Source of the DNA: Tianweitania sp. UT-5YL-CI-8
GTDB lineage: Bacteria; Pseudomonadota; Alphaproteobacteria; Rhizobiales; Rhizobiaceae
Direction: 5' to 3'
Length of the DNA stretch: 64,000 nucleotides
Assembly (NCBI RefSeq): GCF_030010215.1
Contig: NZ_JASCRR010000003.1
Coordinates: 124,001-188,000, forward strand
Each line of letters begins with the position of its first letter. Position 1 is the first letter of the stretch. Shown piece by piece: positions 8,742-18,896 of this stretch. Position numbers and translations under genes: made by a program. The notes under the pieces were generated by a model. The model was not told the origin of the DNA and ran no database searches. It worked only from the letters and a program-made list of their open reading frames with translations.

Positions 8742-9611
8742 TCAACGCAGCATCGCCGCCAAGGTCTTGCCTGCCGACAGCACCGTCAGCCGGTGGTCGA
8801 ATGCCCCCGTTTCGAGGAAGTTGAGCGTTTCCACGATCGCAACCGGGTTGTTCATGATGAATGTATGGGTCGCATGCAGCACGATATGATCGTCCGCGCC
8901 CTTCAGTCTGGTCGATTGCACTGTGACCTTTCCGTCGTTGGGACCGTCCAAGATCGAGTTGAATACCGGGTTGACGGAGATGTCGCCGGCGATGATCCCG
9001 ACCGGATAGTCAGGCCCTGGCAGCGTTTTCGGTGTCGCGTCCGCTTCGGTGCCGAGTTCCAGTCCGGCCGGTCCGTTGATCCATCTGAAGGGTGGCAGAT
9101 CGCCGAACACATCGACGATCTCGGAGCCGCCATTGGGTGGAGCGAGCATCACGACCCTGCCCATCTGCCCAGGTCTGTCGCGAGCTAGCCAGTACCGCAA
9201 CAGAATTCCACCCATCGAGTGCGTCACAAAATGCACCCTGCGCGGCCCGCAGTCCGAGACCGCGCGGTCCACATAGTCGGCGAGATTCGCGATACTGGCC
9301 GTTGTCGAAGGATATGCGACGTTGACGACCTCGAAGCCTCGCCTCGTCAACGTCTTCTCCATGAGCCAGAACGAGCCGCTGCCACGAGCCAGGCCGTGCA
9401 GGAGCACAACACATTGGCCACTCTCCTGCCGACCGTCCTCTGCCCGGACCGGTGGCGCAGGGAACAGAGACAGGTGTGCGACAGCAGCGATGCCGAAAAT
9501 TGCTGAGCGGAGCTTACGGGACACCACACCAACGGAACCGGCTTGTCGTGCTGAAATCGATGGCGAGCCGCATCTCGCAGAATACGGCCGCCCAAGGAAA
9601 GGGTTTTGCAT
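8742..9611 (-). CDS. Alpha/beta-hydrolase, secreted lipase/esterase-like
   Basis: Serine hydrolase of the alpha/beta fold (PGAP1/lipase-type Abhydrolase). With the start at 9611 it has 289 residues. The first 28 are non-signal-like, and GTG codons at 9527/9524 would give a direct signal peptide ([20 protein letters not shown]...PVRA), so the start is uncertain. Motifs: oxyanion HGLARGSGS near 72, nucleophile elbow THSMGG with Ser about 132, acid NDGKVTV with Asp about 226, and His about 249 in HATHTFIM. The full triad supports an active enzyme. Substrate unknown. It is convergent with the META-domain gene, 23 bp apart. Confidence 0.87.
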   Translation of the reverse strand: MQNPFLGRPYSARCGSPSISARQAGSVGVVSRKLRSAIFGIAAVAHLSLFPAPPVRAEDGRQESGQCVVLLHGLARGSGSFWLMEKTLTRRGFEVVNVAYPSTTASIANLADYVDRAVSDCGPRRVHFVTHSMGGILLRYWLARDRPGQMGRVVMLAPPNGGSEIVDVFGDLPPFRWINGPAGLELGTEADATPKTLPGPDYPVGIIAGDISVNPVFNSILDGPNDGKVTVQSTRLKGADDHIVLHATHTFIMNNPVAIVETLNFLETGAFDHRLTVLSAGKTLAAMLR

Positions 9612-9794
9612 TGGCGATTGCGGGCGTTTCGACCTTCCTAATGTGCAACAGCCTTAGCACACAGCCTTGATGGCGTTCGCCAAGGCTGGCAGCAGACCTG
9701 CCATCATTGCGACGGCAGCCGGAGTTGTCGCCACCAGAGCAGCATTGACGAACTTCCTCGTCCGGTCCCCTGGAACGTCGCTCGCGCAAATGAC

Positions 9795-10994
9795 CTACTC
9801 GGGATAGATTTCAACGCCGTCCGGTGTCGGCTTGTTGAAAAGGACCAATACCAAAGGGTTGCCGGGCTCGGACATTGCATCACAGCGCTGCCCCATCACC
9901 TCTCCGGCTACGGCGCTTGTATACTCCGCGACCACTTCGCCGAAGCTGTTGCGTTGAATGGCCACCTTCTGTCCGGGTTCAACCTTGTCGTTGAGTTTGA
10001 CCAAATGCTCGACGAGCCCACCCGCAGTGGCCAGGACTGGGAAACCGCTGTTGCCGACAAAGACAGCTATGTCCTTGCCGGTACGGCCCATCGATCCGGC
10101 AAGGATGCCGTGATGCCTGAGAACGTTCATCGTGCCTTCCACGAACAGCCCGATCATCTCGTAGTTCAGAACACGCGCAGCGCCAATCTCCGGCGCAAAG
10201 GCCGGGATTCCCGCGTCGATGAACGCGTTATGTAAGACGGTGGGATAGGCAGCTTTCGGCATATTGAGGATCTGGCCGACGGGATAGAGATCCAGCATCG
10301 CCTTGACCTCAGGCCTTTCAGTCTCGCCGATATTGAAAGCGCTCACTTCGAATCCGGTTGTGCCGGTGTGGAAATCGATCGCGGCATCGGCGTTCGGCCG
10401 CAGCAGCCGGTTGAACAGCAGCCCGGCATGGCGACTCGGCGCGGTCAGGCCGTTCTCGTTCCCGGGCCATTCCCGATTCATATCGATCAGATCGATACCC
10501 CTGCCTTGGTTCGGCCACCGGCGCTGCATGCTTTCCAGGGCAGGGCGAGACACGTCAGTCACCGCCATTACTGTGCCCGACATCTGCGCGGGATCGAGTT
10601 GGTTCATCACAGTCTGGACCGTATGTATGGAACTCATCTCGTCGCCATGCACACCGCTTGTCAAAACGATGCGCTTGCCCGGCTTCGCCCCCTTGGCGAC
10701 CGTCACGGATACATACCAGTGCTGCCCGGTGGGTGCCTCCACACCTTGAAAATACAAAAGGTGCTTCTGCCCGGCCTCCAGATCGTTCACGTCGAGCGCG
10801 CTGACGACCTTTTTCCCCCGGATCATGTCGCCGGTATAGACGGTCCCCGCTCCCGGATTGGCTGAGACCGCTGCCGCCTCCTGCGCATCGGCGGTGCCTG
10901 CGCCGGCAACAAGAGCAGCCGATGCGCCTACCGTTGCAATGGATGCGATCATAAAGTCGCGACGATCAAGACGTTCCATAGGTTTTTCAGACAT
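9795..10994 (-). CDS. Tat-exported M14/AstE-type (aspartoacylase-like) zinc hydrolase, copy 1
   Basis: Zinc carboxypeptidase-fold deacylase related to succinylglutamate desuccinylase/aspartoacylase, probably cleaving an N-acyl or amide bond. The ATG at 10994 has AGAGGACC upstream and gives 399 residues. A Tat signal is clear: LDRRDFMIASIATVGASAAL ending ADAQ. Zinc ligands fit GVHGDEMSS (His and Glu) and AIDFHTG (His). A C-terminal beta domain is present (FVGNSGFPVLATAGGLVEHL). It is a tandem paralogue of the next gene, 212 bp away and in the same direction. A periplasmic location is inferred from the signal. Confidence 0.87.
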   Translation of the reverse strand: MSEKPMERLDRRDFMIASIATVGASAALVAGAGTADAQEAAAVSANPGAGTVYTGDMIRGKKVVSALDVNDLEAGQKHLLYFQGVEAPTGQHWYVSVTVAKGAKPGKRIVLTSGVHGDEMSSIHTVQTVMNQLDPAQMSGTVMAVTDVSRPALESMQRRWPNQGRGIDLIDMNREWPGNENGLTAPSRHAGLLFNRLLRPNADAAIDFHTGTTGFEVSAFNIGETERPEVKAMLDLYPVGQILNMPKAAYPTVLHNAFIDAGIPAFAPEIGAARVLNYEMIGLFVEGTMNVLRHHGILAGSMGRTGKDIAVFVGNSGFPVLATAGGLVEHLVKLNDKVEPGQKVAIQRNSFGEVVAEYTSAVAGEVMGQRCDAMSEPGNPLVLVLFNKPTPDGVEIYPE

Positions 10995-11206
10995 GATGGG
11001 TCCTCTGTCATTGTTAAACGCTGCGTCGTACACTGGTGGTCCCGTCGACTCCGGTGATCGCTGAGGCTCCAACGTCAATGAAGAAACCGCGCCTCGGGGT
11101 TTCGAGCCAGCGCGCCGCTTTTAGGAGCTTGAAGCAAGCCTAGACCGTGACAAGGGTAACTGCCCAGGCCGGCTGCTCCGATCGCCGCAACAAGGATGCC
11201 GATCGC

Positions 11207-12400
11207 TCACTCAACTAGAACATCCCCACCGACCGCATCTGCGCTGTCGAAGAGGATGAATACGATCGGTGTTCCCGGTTCCGCTGTAGCGTCAGTTCGC
11301 CTGGCGCCGACTTCTCCGTCCACGGGCGCGGTATATTCGGCGACGACTTCCCCGAACGTGTTCGTCTGGATGGCAACCTTCTGGCCCGCCGCGACCCTCT
11401 CGTTTAGTTCGACCAGAAGTTCGACAAAACCGCCCTGGGTGGCGATGATTGGAAGCAAGCCGTCGGCGACGAAGACGTCCGTATCCTTCCCGGTCCGGCC
11501 TATCGGGCCTGGAATGATGCCGTGGTGCTTGAGGACATTCATTGTGCCCTCAACGAACTGGGCGATCATCTCATGGTCGAAGATGCGGGGATTGCCGATC
11601 TCGGGCGTTAAGGCGGGAATGCCGGCATCGATGAGCGCGTTGGCGAGGAGGCCAGGATAGGCCGGATTGTCGAAAATCTGGTCGATCGGAAAGAGTTCCG
11701 CCATCGCACGCACTTCGGGCAAATCCATCCGCGCCAGATGGAAGGCTGTCGCGTCCATGCCGGTGGCAGCGGTATGGAAATCCAGCCCATAGTCGAGATT
11801 CGAACGCAGGAGCCTGTTGAAGACGAGGCCGGCATGCCGCGTCGGTGCGTCTGGAGCGTTCTCGTTACCGGGAAAGGCCCGATTGATGTCGATCAAATCG
11901 ATGCCTCTGCCCGAATTGGGCCACCTGCGGCCCATATTCTCTATTGCCGGGCGGGACAGGTCGAACACCGCGACGACCGTCCCCGACATGGAAGCCGGAT
12001 CGAGCGCCTTCATAACCATTTGCAGCGTGCGAATGGGGTTCATCTCGTCGCCGTGCACCCCGCTGATCAGCCCCAGCCTCTTGCCGGGGGCAGCTCCCTT
12101 GGCGACCATTACCGAGACATACCAGTGCTGCCCGCCGGGCATCTGCACGCCACGGAAATAGAAACTATGCTTCTTGCCCGGCTCCAGATCCGAAACGTCC
12201 AGTGCGCTGATGACCTGCTTGCCGCCAACTACGTCGCCTGTATAGACCGTCCCGCTCCCGCCGGCGGTCGACGAACCTGTCGATGTTGTTTGTGCGTTGG
12301 CTGATCCGGCCAGGAGCGCGACTGCGGCGCCCGCGGTTGATGCGGATGCGATCATGAAGCTCCGACGATCAAGCCCCGTCTCATTTATTTCCGTCATCAT
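11207..12400 (-). CDS. Tat-exported M14/AstE-type zinc hydrolase, copy 2
   Basis: 397-residue paralogue of the gene at 9795-10994, collinear along its whole length. Tat signal LDRRSFMIASASTAGAAVAL ending ANAQ; zinc motifs GVHGDEMNPIRT and GLDFHTA; shared blocks WPNSGRGIDLIDINR and GNENAPDAPTRHAGL. Divergence is spread over the length, suggesting an old duplication with different substrate preference rather than a recent copy. It is followed on the plus strand, after a 1.4 kb gap, by AbgT and M20 peptidase genes, which fits a role in releasing amino-acid products from acylated substrates outside the cell. Confidence 0.87.
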   Translation of the reverse strand: MMTEINETGLDRRSFMIASASTAGAAVALLAGSANAQTTSTGSSTAGGSGTVYTGDVVGGKQVISALDVSDLEPGKKHSFYFRGVQMPGGQHWYVSVMVAKGAAPGKRLGLISGVHGDEMNPIRTLQMVMKALDPASMSGTVVAVFDLSRPAIENMGRRWPNSGRGIDLIDINRAFPGNENAPDAPTRHAGLVFNRLLRSNLDYGLDFHTAATGMDATAFHLARMDLPEVRAMAELFPIDQIFDNPAYPGLLANALIDAGIPALTPEIGNPRIFDHEMIAQFVEGTMNVLKHHGIIPGPIGRTGKDTDVFVADGLLPIIATQGGFVELLVELNERVAAGQKVAIQTNTFGEVVAEYTAPVDGEVGARRTDATAEPGTPIVFILFDSADAVGGDVLVE

Positions 12401-12750
12401 CCGGCTCCATCGTTAGCTAATTCTGCCACCACGTCAGAGAGCCAAAAAGCAGCAAATCTTCTCAGCGGCAACATAGAAGCCATGGCGCTCCTGAAAATAG
12501 GACACAACGCATAGCAATGGGATGCGTGGCCGATCACAAAGGTGCGGAGCTCCAGATAGACAGAAGAGTATTCGAGTCACCGATCTTTGATGAGACCATT
12601 TGATGAAACCTGCCGTTCAGGGAAGTTTTTCGGTCTGGACCTGCTCTGGGCTATTGGTCCGCGGTCTTGTTGGGAAACGTTTCGCAGGCGGCGGAGACGC
12701 CGACCCGCGGCGAAGGATGAAATAGTCCCACTACAGGCTGTTCACACGTC

Positions 12751-13077
12751 TCACGCCGACTTCACCAGACCTGCGAATCCGGCAATCGCCAATAGATTCA
12801 ATGCCCAACCGGCTATCGATTGGAAGTAGAAGTCGTTGATTGCCAGCCCCGGGCTTTGAAGGATCGGGCCGCCGAAAGCCTTCTGACCTATCTCGATTAC
12901 AGGCAGGAGAGCGTCCAGAGAATGTATCCAGACACTAAACTCCGGGTTGCTGGCAACTTCCCATTGTTCTCGAAAGCGCGGCAATTGCGTCCGACCCGCT
13001 TCGCCTCTGCCGTTTACAAGCTGTTGGGTCACGGACAAGAACCGTTGCTCCGAAAAGTCAACGCCGCAAAGCGCCAT
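12751..13077 (-). pseudogene. C-terminal fragment of a membrane oxidoreductase-like protein
   Basis: The open frame ends with WIHSLDALLPVIEIGQKAFG, then AGWALNLLAIAGFAGLVKSA and a stop. This resembles the C-terminal tail of large membrane-associated oxidoreductase/pentapeptide-type proteins (S.D.LLP...LGQ ... GW....L..A...GL.R). Only about 100 codons are open, the N-terminal 40 do not look conserved, and no upstream part of the protein is present. I therefore treat it as a truncated remnant. It sits in the large gap 12401-13775. Confidence 0.35.
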
Positions 13078-13775
13078 TCCGGAGAACGAAGAACCACTGC
13101 ACTGTTGGGTTTGAGGGCGCCGAGCCTTTCAGCATCGGAATAGACCGCAACGCCCACTCCTCGTAAGGTCTACATCTATCTTCACCGCCAAGCATAAGGA
13201 AGCGCAAGAACGCTGCCCGGACCACCCGGCCTGGATCGGGCGCGGTCGGGGCGTGAGCCGTCGCCGAGCCCGTCGACGGCTCCGCTCAGAAGGTGGGCAA
13301 CGACGTCGTCTTCCGCCGTCAAAGGGGCTGGATATCAGCTAGGCGCATTTTTTGCCGCCAGTATATCCTGGAGCCGACCCGGGTGCTGTCGGGTTGTGTC
13401 ATGCGGGCCACTTTTGATTTTCGACGCATTGGGACACGGGTGCAGATCACCATGTCGAAACGACGCTACGATCGCGGCCCGGAGGAATCTCGAAGTGTCG
13501 GACCGCTCGTGGCTCTTCGAGGACCAGCGATCCTAACAACGGCTGCGTCACCGACTATCGGCTTAAAGTCCGAAGTCTGCGCGGATCGTCCCAATCTTCG
13601 AATTTCATTCCAGCAGGGCATCCGCAGGAGGGATTGCCGCCAATTTCGGGACAGACGACCAAGATTTTGGATTCTGCACTCATGACACCGGGCGGCAGAG
13701 AACTAAGCTGAAAGCTGCCGGGATTGCCCTGAGCGACTCCGCGCTGCGGCGGATCCAACCAAGAGGACTGCCGAG
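13078..13775. other. Gap without a supported gene
   Basis: Apart from the fragment at 12751-13077, the 1.4 kb between the second M14-type gene and the AbgT gene shows only short overlapping frames on both strands with no family signature. The last part (from about 13690) must contain the promoter and ribosome site of the AbgT gene (GAGGA about 12 bases before its ATG). The region reads like decayed sequence. Confidence 0.4.
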
Positions 13776-15326
13776 ATGTCCACCACGAATGCGGCTTCGA
13801 AAACCGCGATGCAGAGATTTCTCGACGGTGTCGAGAAAGTCGGGAACATGGTTCCCCATCCGGTTGTCATCTTCCTGATCCTGATTGCCATCGTCATCGT
13901 CATGTCGGCGGTACTCAGCATGTTCGGTGCGTCGGTCAGCTTCGAGCGCATCAATCCGGACACGCACGCAATCGAGACTGCGAGTACGGAAATACGCAGT
14001 CTTCTCAATGCGGACGGCATTCGCTTCATGTACGAATCGCTGGTTCCCAACTTCATGGCCTTTACCGCGGTGGGTCTGATGATCGCCGCCATGATCGGCG
14101 CCGGCGTCGCCGAGGAGTCGGGTCTTGTCACCGCGCTGATCCACAAGCTCGTCATTGTGTCGCCGCACTGGGCGCTCACCTACATCCTGGCCTTTGTCGG
14201 CATACTGGCCAGCATTGCCGCCGATGCGGGCTACCTTGTCCTGATCCCTCTCGCTGGCATCGCTTACCTTGCTGTCGGGCGGCACCCGTTGGCTGGCCTG
14301 GCGCTGGGTTTTGCCGCGGTGGCCGGCGCCTTCACGGTCAACATGCTGATCAAGCCGCTCGACACCGTACTCGTCGAATTCACCAACGATGCGGCCCACC
14401 TCGTCGATCCTAACACGTCGATAGGCCTAGCGTCGAATATCTGGTTCTCGATCGCGTCGGTCGTGTTTCTGACCGTCATCATCGCCTTCATCTCGGATCG
14501 CATGATCGAACCGCGGCTGGGAGCCTACAGACCCGAAGATGCAGCTGAGGGCACCACGACCGACCAGAACTCGATGCTGGGCGAGCAGGAGACGCGAGGG
14601 TTGCGCTTCGCGGGCGTAGGGCTGCTTGGGCTGATCGCGGTCTTCTGCCTTCTGACGATTCCAGAGTGGGGGCCGCTGCGGAATCCCGAGACCGGCGAGC
14701 TGATAGGCGACTCGCCGTTCATGCATGGCCTCATTGCCGCAATCGTGCTCATGTTCCTGGTCGCCGGCTGGGCGTACGGCATCGGCGCCGGCACGCTGCG
14801 GACCCTGACGGAGGTGATCGGGGCGATCGAGAAGTCGATCAAGAGCATGGGCGGTACCATCTTCCTGTTCTTCGTGCTGAGCCAGTTCGTTGCCTACTTC
14901 ACCTACACCAATATCGGCACCGTCATGGCGCTCAGCCTGTCAGGCGTCCTGCAAGCGGCCAATATTGGCGCGCTACCGCTGCTGCTTGGGTTCATCATCG
15001 TGGTGGCGATCATCGACCTGCTGCTGACCGGGGCAATCGCCAAATGGGCAATCTTTGCGCCGGTCTTCGTGCCGCTTTTGATGCAACTCGGCGTCGAGCC
15101 GGAAGCGGTTCTGGCGGCCTACCGCGTAGGCGATTCCCCGATGAATGCGATCACCCCGCTCAACGCCTATTTTGCGCTCGTTGTCGGGTTCGCCGCGAAA
15201 TACGACAAATCGGCAGGCGTCGGCACGATCGTGTCGCTGATGCTCCCCTATGTCGTGTGGATATTCGTGCTGTGGACGGCTCTGTTCGCGGTCTGGAAAA
15301 TGCTCGGCCTGCCTTGGGGATTGTGA
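13776..15326 (+). CDS. AbgT-family transporter (p-aminobenzoyl-glutamate type)
   Basis: 516-residue inner-membrane carrier of the AbgT family, whose members take up p-aminobenzoyl-glutamate or export sulfonamides. About 12 hydrophobic helices. Characteristic parts are VEKVGNMVPHPVVIFLILIA at the start, LVLIPLAGIAYLAVGRHPLAG, FTVNMLIKPLDT, GVEPEAVLAAYRVGDSPMNA and TPLNAYFALVVGFAAKYDKS. It is followed after 56 bp by an M20 peptidase, the same pairing as E. coli abgT with abgAB. Substrate delivery to the peptidase is therefore a reasonable inference. Confidence 0.93.
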   Translation: MSTTNAASKTAMQRFLDGVEKVGNMVPHPVVIFLILIAIVIVMSAVLSMFGASVSFERINPDTHAIETASTEIRSLLNADGIRFMYESLVPNFMAFTAVGLMIAAMIGAGVAEESGLVTALIHKLVIVSPHWALTYILAFVGILASIAADAGYLVLIPLAGIAYLAVGRHPLAGLALGFAAVAGAFTVNMLIKPLDTVLVEFTNDAAHLVDPNTSIGLASNIWFSIASVVFLTVIIAFISDRMIEPRLGAYRPEDAAEGTTTDQNSMLGEQETRGLRFAGVGLLGLIAVFCLLTIPEWGPLRNPETGELIGDSPFMHGLIAAIVLMFLVAGWAYGIGAGTLRTLTEVIGAIEKSIKSMGGTIFLFFVLSQFVAYFTYTNIGTVMALSLSGVLQAANIGALPLLLGFIIVVAIIDLLLTGAIAKWAIFAPVFVPLLMQLGVEPEAVLAAYRVGDSPMNAITPLNAYFALVVGFAAKYDKSAGVGTIVSLMLPYVVWIFVLWTALFAVWKMLGLPWGL

Positions 15327-15382
15327 CGGGCGGCGCGCCGCATGAAAGCCCAGACCAAACTCAAAACTTTCGGATGGATATT

Positions 15383-16582
15383 ATGAGCACTGCGATTCCT
15401 CTCGACGTTCCGGCAGCCATCGACCACTTGATGAATTTCCTCTCAGTCGAGGGCGTGACCGGGCACGAGGCCGATATCGCGGCCGCCGTCAGTAGCGCCC
15501 TGAAGAAGGTCGGCGTGCCCGAGTCTGCGATCCGTTTCGATGACGCCAACAAGCGCATCCCGTTGCCGACCGAGACAGGCAATCTGATAGTCGACCTGCC
15601 CGGCACGCGGCCAGGCCCGCGCCTGCTGTTTTCCACCCATCTCGACACTGTGCCGCTGTGTGCCGGCGCCAAGCCAAAGCGGGAAGGCGACCGCATCGTA
15701 TCGGAGGGCAAGACGGCCCTTGGCGGTGACGCCCGTACCGGCGTTGCACTGCTTGTCGTCGTCGCAGAGACGCTGATCAAGCACAAACTGCCGCATCCGC
15801 CGATCACGCTGCTCTTCACCGTTCGCGAGGAAAGTGGCCTGCATGGCGCGCGAGAACTCGACCCGAAGGAACTCAACGGTCCGGTCATGTGTATCAATGT
15901 CGATGGCCAAAACGCTGCCGAACTCATCATCGGCGCGGTCGGCCAGGAGAACTGGGAAGTCGAGATCACGGGCCGCGCATCCCACGCAGGCGTGGCGCCC
16001 GAGAAGGGTATATCGGCGACGCTGGTTGGGGCTATCGCCCTGGCGGAGGCGCAGCAAGCGGGCTGGTTCGGCAAGGTCGTCAAGCCTGAAGGCCGGGGCA
16101 CCAGCAACGTCGGCATTTTCGGTGGAAAGGATGGAAAGCCTGCAGGCGATGCAACCAATGTCGTCACCGACTACGCCTTCATCAAGGGAGAGGCACGTAG
16201 CCCTGAAGCATCGTTCGCTAAGGCAATTGCCAAGGGATATGAAGAGGCATTCGCGAAGGCAAAGGTTGCGGTCACCGACCATGAAGGTGACACGGCTGAT
16301 GTCAAATACAACCACGTCACGTCCTATCCGCCGTTCAAGCTTGAGGAAAACAGCCCAGTGGTGAAGCGCGCGATCAAGGCGCTGGGCATTCTCGGTATCG
16401 AGCCGAAGATCTTGTTCTCAAATGGCGGCCTCGACGCCAACTGGCTCGACAAGCATGGTATCCCCACCATTACCATCGGTGCCGGCCAGGCCGAGATCCA
16501 TACAATCAAGGAATATGTGAACCTTGTCGAATACGAGAAGGGCTGCCGTCTAGGCATACTTATGGCTACGATGGATGTGTAA
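15383..16582 (+). CDS. M20-family metallopeptidase (peptidase T-like / aminoacyl hydrolase)
   Basis: Cytoplasmic di-zinc amidohydrolase, 399 residues from the ATG at 15383 (another in-frame ATG at 15374). Zinc-site motifs: FSTHLDTVPLC (His, with the catalytic Asp two residues on), GGDARTG (bridging Asp) and FTVREESG (catalytic Glu then ligand Glu). The dimerisation insert carries GRASHAGVAPEKG. The C-terminal lobe has SNGGLDANWLDKHGIPTITIG and AGQAEIHTIKEYV with the last His ligand. It is downstream of the AbgT carrier and upstream of a DASS-type carrier, all on the plus strand. It most likely hydrolyses the imported acyl-amino acid or dipeptide. Confidence 0.92.
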   Translation: MSTAIPLDVPAAIDHLMNFLSVEGVTGHEADIAAAVSSALKKVGVPESAIRFDDANKRIPLPTETGNLIVDLPGTRPGPRLLFSTHLDTVPLCAGAKPKREGDRIVSEGKTALGGDARTGVALLVVVAETLIKHKLPHPPITLLFTVREESGLHGARELDPKELNGPVMCINVDGQNAAELIIGAVGQENWEVEITGRASHAGVAPEKGISATLVGAIALAEAQQAGWFGKVVKPEGRGTSNVGIFGGKDGKPAGDATNVVTDYAFIKGEARSPEASFAKAIAKGYEEAFAKAKVAVTDHEGDTADVKYNHVTSYPPFKLEENSPVVKRAIKALGILGIEPKILFSNGGLDANWLDKHGIPTITIGAGQAEIHTIKEYVNLVEYEKGCRLGILMATMDV

Positions 16583-16621
16583 CGATCATGCGCAGTTCAG
16601 CCGCGGTGAGGAACTGAGCGA

Positions 16622-18457
16622 TTGAGCCCCATAGCATACACCGCCATTATCATCGCGGCCGTTGTCGTCCTGTTCGTCTGGAACAGGCTGCCCGTCGTTG
16701 TCGTCGCGATGGCGACCGCGACGGCGTTGTGGGCAACCGGCGTCCTGACGATCGACCAGGCGCTTGGGGGCTTCGGCGATCCCGCGGTGATCTTCATAGC
16801 CTCTCTCTTTATTGTCAGCGCCGGGCTCGACATATCAGGCGTGACCGCCTGGGCCGGGCAGCTTCTGATCCGTGGCGCGGGCGAAGAAAGCCGCACCCGT
16901 CTGCTGATGTTGACGATGGGCATGGTCGCGTTCCTGACGGCGCTGATCAGCGTCAATGGCGCCGTTGCCGCTCTCCTGCCGGTGGTGGTCGTCATCGCCG
17001 TCCGCCTGAAGCGAAATTCGGCACAGTTGCTCCTGCCGCTCGTTTTTTCTGCGCATGCCGGTTCGAAGCTGGCATTGACCGGGTCGCCGGTGAATGTCCT
17101 CGCTTCGGACGCAGCAAGCGACGCTGGCGTGGGTGCCTTCGGCTTCTTCGAATTCGCGCTTGTCGGCTTGCCGCTGCTGGCGGGCACGATGGCGATCATC
17201 ATATTGTTCGGAAAGCAGCTCCTGCCTGAACGCAATGGCGCGACCATGCCTGCCGACTTCAGCCGGCATGCAACGACGCTTGTCGAGCAGTATGGGCTTG
17301 CAAGCGGCATCTACCAGATGCGGGTGCGCGCAAGCTCGTCCTTTATCGGCATGCCCGCCTCCGCGATCGAACTGGGAACGTATCCCGGACTGCAACTCGT
17401 CGCCGTGCAGGAGGGTGAAACGGCCAGTCCGCTGCGCAGACCCGCCATTGCCGAAGGCGATCACCTGCTGCTGCGGGGCGACGCAGACGCGGCTGCCGCG
17501 TTCGCTGCTGACAAACACCTCGCATTCAGCGAGGGTGCCGCCCCGGGGCAGGGGCAGGAGACGTTGTTCAATCGCAGCTCGGGCCTTGCCGAAGTTGTGA
17601 TCCCGCCGCGCTCCGGCCTTGTCGGGCAGAACGTTTTCCCCGGCATGGTCACCGAGAGCGGCGACCTGATCATCCTAGCGGTGCAGCGCGCCGGTGAGGA
17701 GATTGCCGCCACCAACGCAGCACAAGACGCGGGAGGTATCGTCTTGCAAGCAGGCGACACGATGCTCTTGCAGGGAACATGGAAGGCTCTCGACCACCGC
17801 CTCACGGATCCAGATGTCCTGGTCGTGAATTCGCCCGAGCTGGTGCGTCGCCAGGCGGTGCCGATGGGGCCGGGCGCATGGCAGGCCGTTGCCATTCTGG
17901 TCGCGATGGTCGTGCTCCTCGCCACAGGTGTCGTTCCGCCCGCGGTGGCCGGCCTGCTCGCGGCCGGAGCGATCGTCCTGTCGGGTATCATGAGCGTCGA
18001 ACAGTCCTACAGGGCCATCGATTGGACAACGGTGATCCTGGTAGGCGCGATGATGCCGCTCTCCACCGCCATGGTCCAGACGGGCGCCGCCAAACTGATG
18101 GCCGAGCAACTGGTGGCCCTCGCCGGGGACGCAGGCCCCATTGCCCTGCTCGCAGGCCTGTTCGTGCTGACTGCCATAATGGGGCAGCTCATCAGCAATA
18201 CCGCGACTGCTCTTATCGTCATCCCCATTGGCGTGGCTGCCGCCACTGCCATGGGGATTTCGCCCCGTCCGGTGCTCATGAGCACCGCCGTAGCGGCCGC
18301 CGCCGCATTCCTGACACCGATTGCCACGCCAACGAACCTGATGGTGATGGGTCCTGGCGGGTACGCTTTCGGCGACTACTGGAAGCTCGGCCTACCCTTG
18401 CTGCTCTGGTTCTTCGTCGTGGCTGTGTTCATAGTACCCATGATCTGGAGATTCTAA
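16622..18457 (+). CDS. DASS/SLC13-type anion transporter with RCK_C domains
   Basis: 611-residue membrane carrier of the divalent-anion:Na+ symporter superfamily. The start appears to be TTG at 16622, with GAGGAAC about 10 bases upstream. N-terminal helices include PVVVVAMATATALWATGVLT, GFGDPAVIFIASLFIVSAGLD and ISVNGAVAALLPVVVV. Two soluble TrkA-C-like modules occupy about 220-400 (FIGMPASAIELGTYPGLQLV, LVGQNVFPGM). The second helical half has LISNTATALIVIPIG and ATPTNLMVMGPGGYAFGDYW, the family signature. Third gene of a plus-strand series after AbgT and M20, 39 bp after the peptidase stop, so probably one operon. The anion is unknown; a carboxylate product of the pathway is plausible. Confidence 0.9.
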   Translation: MSPIAYTAIIIAAVVVLFVWNRLPVVVVAMATATALWATGVLTIDQALGGFGDPAVIFIASLFIVSAGLDISGVTAWAGQLLIRGAGEESRTRLLMLTMGMVAFLTALISVNGAVAALLPVVVVIAVRLKRNSAQLLLPLVFSAHAGSKLALTGSPVNVLASDAASDAGVGAFGFFEFALVGLPLLAGTMAIIILFGKQLLPERNGATMPADFSRHATTLVEQYGLASGIYQMRVRASSSFIGMPASAIELGTYPGLQLVAVQEGETASPLRRPAIAEGDHLLLRGDADAAAAFAADKHLAFSEGAAPGQGQETLFNRSSGLAEVVIPPRSGLVGQNVFPGMVTESGDLIILAVQRAGEEIAATNAAQDAGGIVLQAGDTMLLQGTWKALDHRLTDPDVLVVNSPELVRRQAVPMGPGAWQAVAILVAMVVLLATGVVPPAVAGLLAAGAIVLSGIMSVEQSYRAIDWTTVILVGAMMPLSTAMVQTGAAKLMAEQLVALAGDAGPIALLAGLFVLTAIMGQLISNTATALIVIPIGVAAATAMGISPRPVLMSTAVAAAAAFLTPIATPTNLMVMGPGGYAFGDYWKLGLPLLLWFFVVAVFIVPMIWRF

Positions 18458-18469
18458 TTTGCCATGAAT

Positions 18470-18880
18470 GCCCCCTGGGTTCCGGCGCTGCAGGGCATTT
18501 TTGGTGCAATTCTCCTCTCGCTGCGTTCTATTTTGCGCATGTTGTTTTTGCGCTCGTTGCCTGCGCGAGTCCGGTCACTCCAGAAACGGTTTCAGGCATG
18601 CTTGTCAGCTTCGGGCGCTCGCCGTTGTTGTAACGCTGGTAGTCCTGGTCTTCTTCGTGTTCGCGTCCGTCGTGGCCTGGAGCTTCAGTCGGATCGGCCA
18701 GACCCTCATCGTAGAAGCGCCGAGGCTTCAGGGGCTCTACGAAAAGCTCACTGCTTGGCTGGATATGCATGGGATCGCCGTAGCAGGCCTGTGGGCCAAG
18801 CATTTCAACGTGCGCTGGGTTGCGGGAACGATGCAGGGCCTGTCGGTCCGGCTGGGCACCTATTCCCTGAATAGAACAGC
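18470..18880 (+). pseudogene. AI-2E-family transporter, degenerate 5' part
   Basis: Three frames each carry a piece of an AI-2E/PerM-type protein: AAFYFAHVVFALV in one, a short amphipathic piece (SLQKRFQACLS) in the next, then LALAVVVTLVVLVFFVFASV, LQGLYEKLTAWLDMHGIAVA and GLWAKHFNVRW in a third. The last part aligns with LYSEVAAWLEGHGIEIAGLW of the intact gene at 19870-20910. At least two frameshifts and loss of the C-terminal two-thirds make it non-functional. It directly follows the DASS gene. Confidence 0.75.
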
Positions 18881-18896
18881 TGAATGCGGCAACGTC

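Noticed and set aside
12587-13143. Plus-strand frames in the 12.4-13.8 kb gap
   Set aside because: They lie opposite the membrane-oxidoreductase-like fragment and show no family features.
13293-13758. Open frames before the AbgT gene
   Set aside because: Neither strand gives a recognisable protein; treated as decayed or non-coding.
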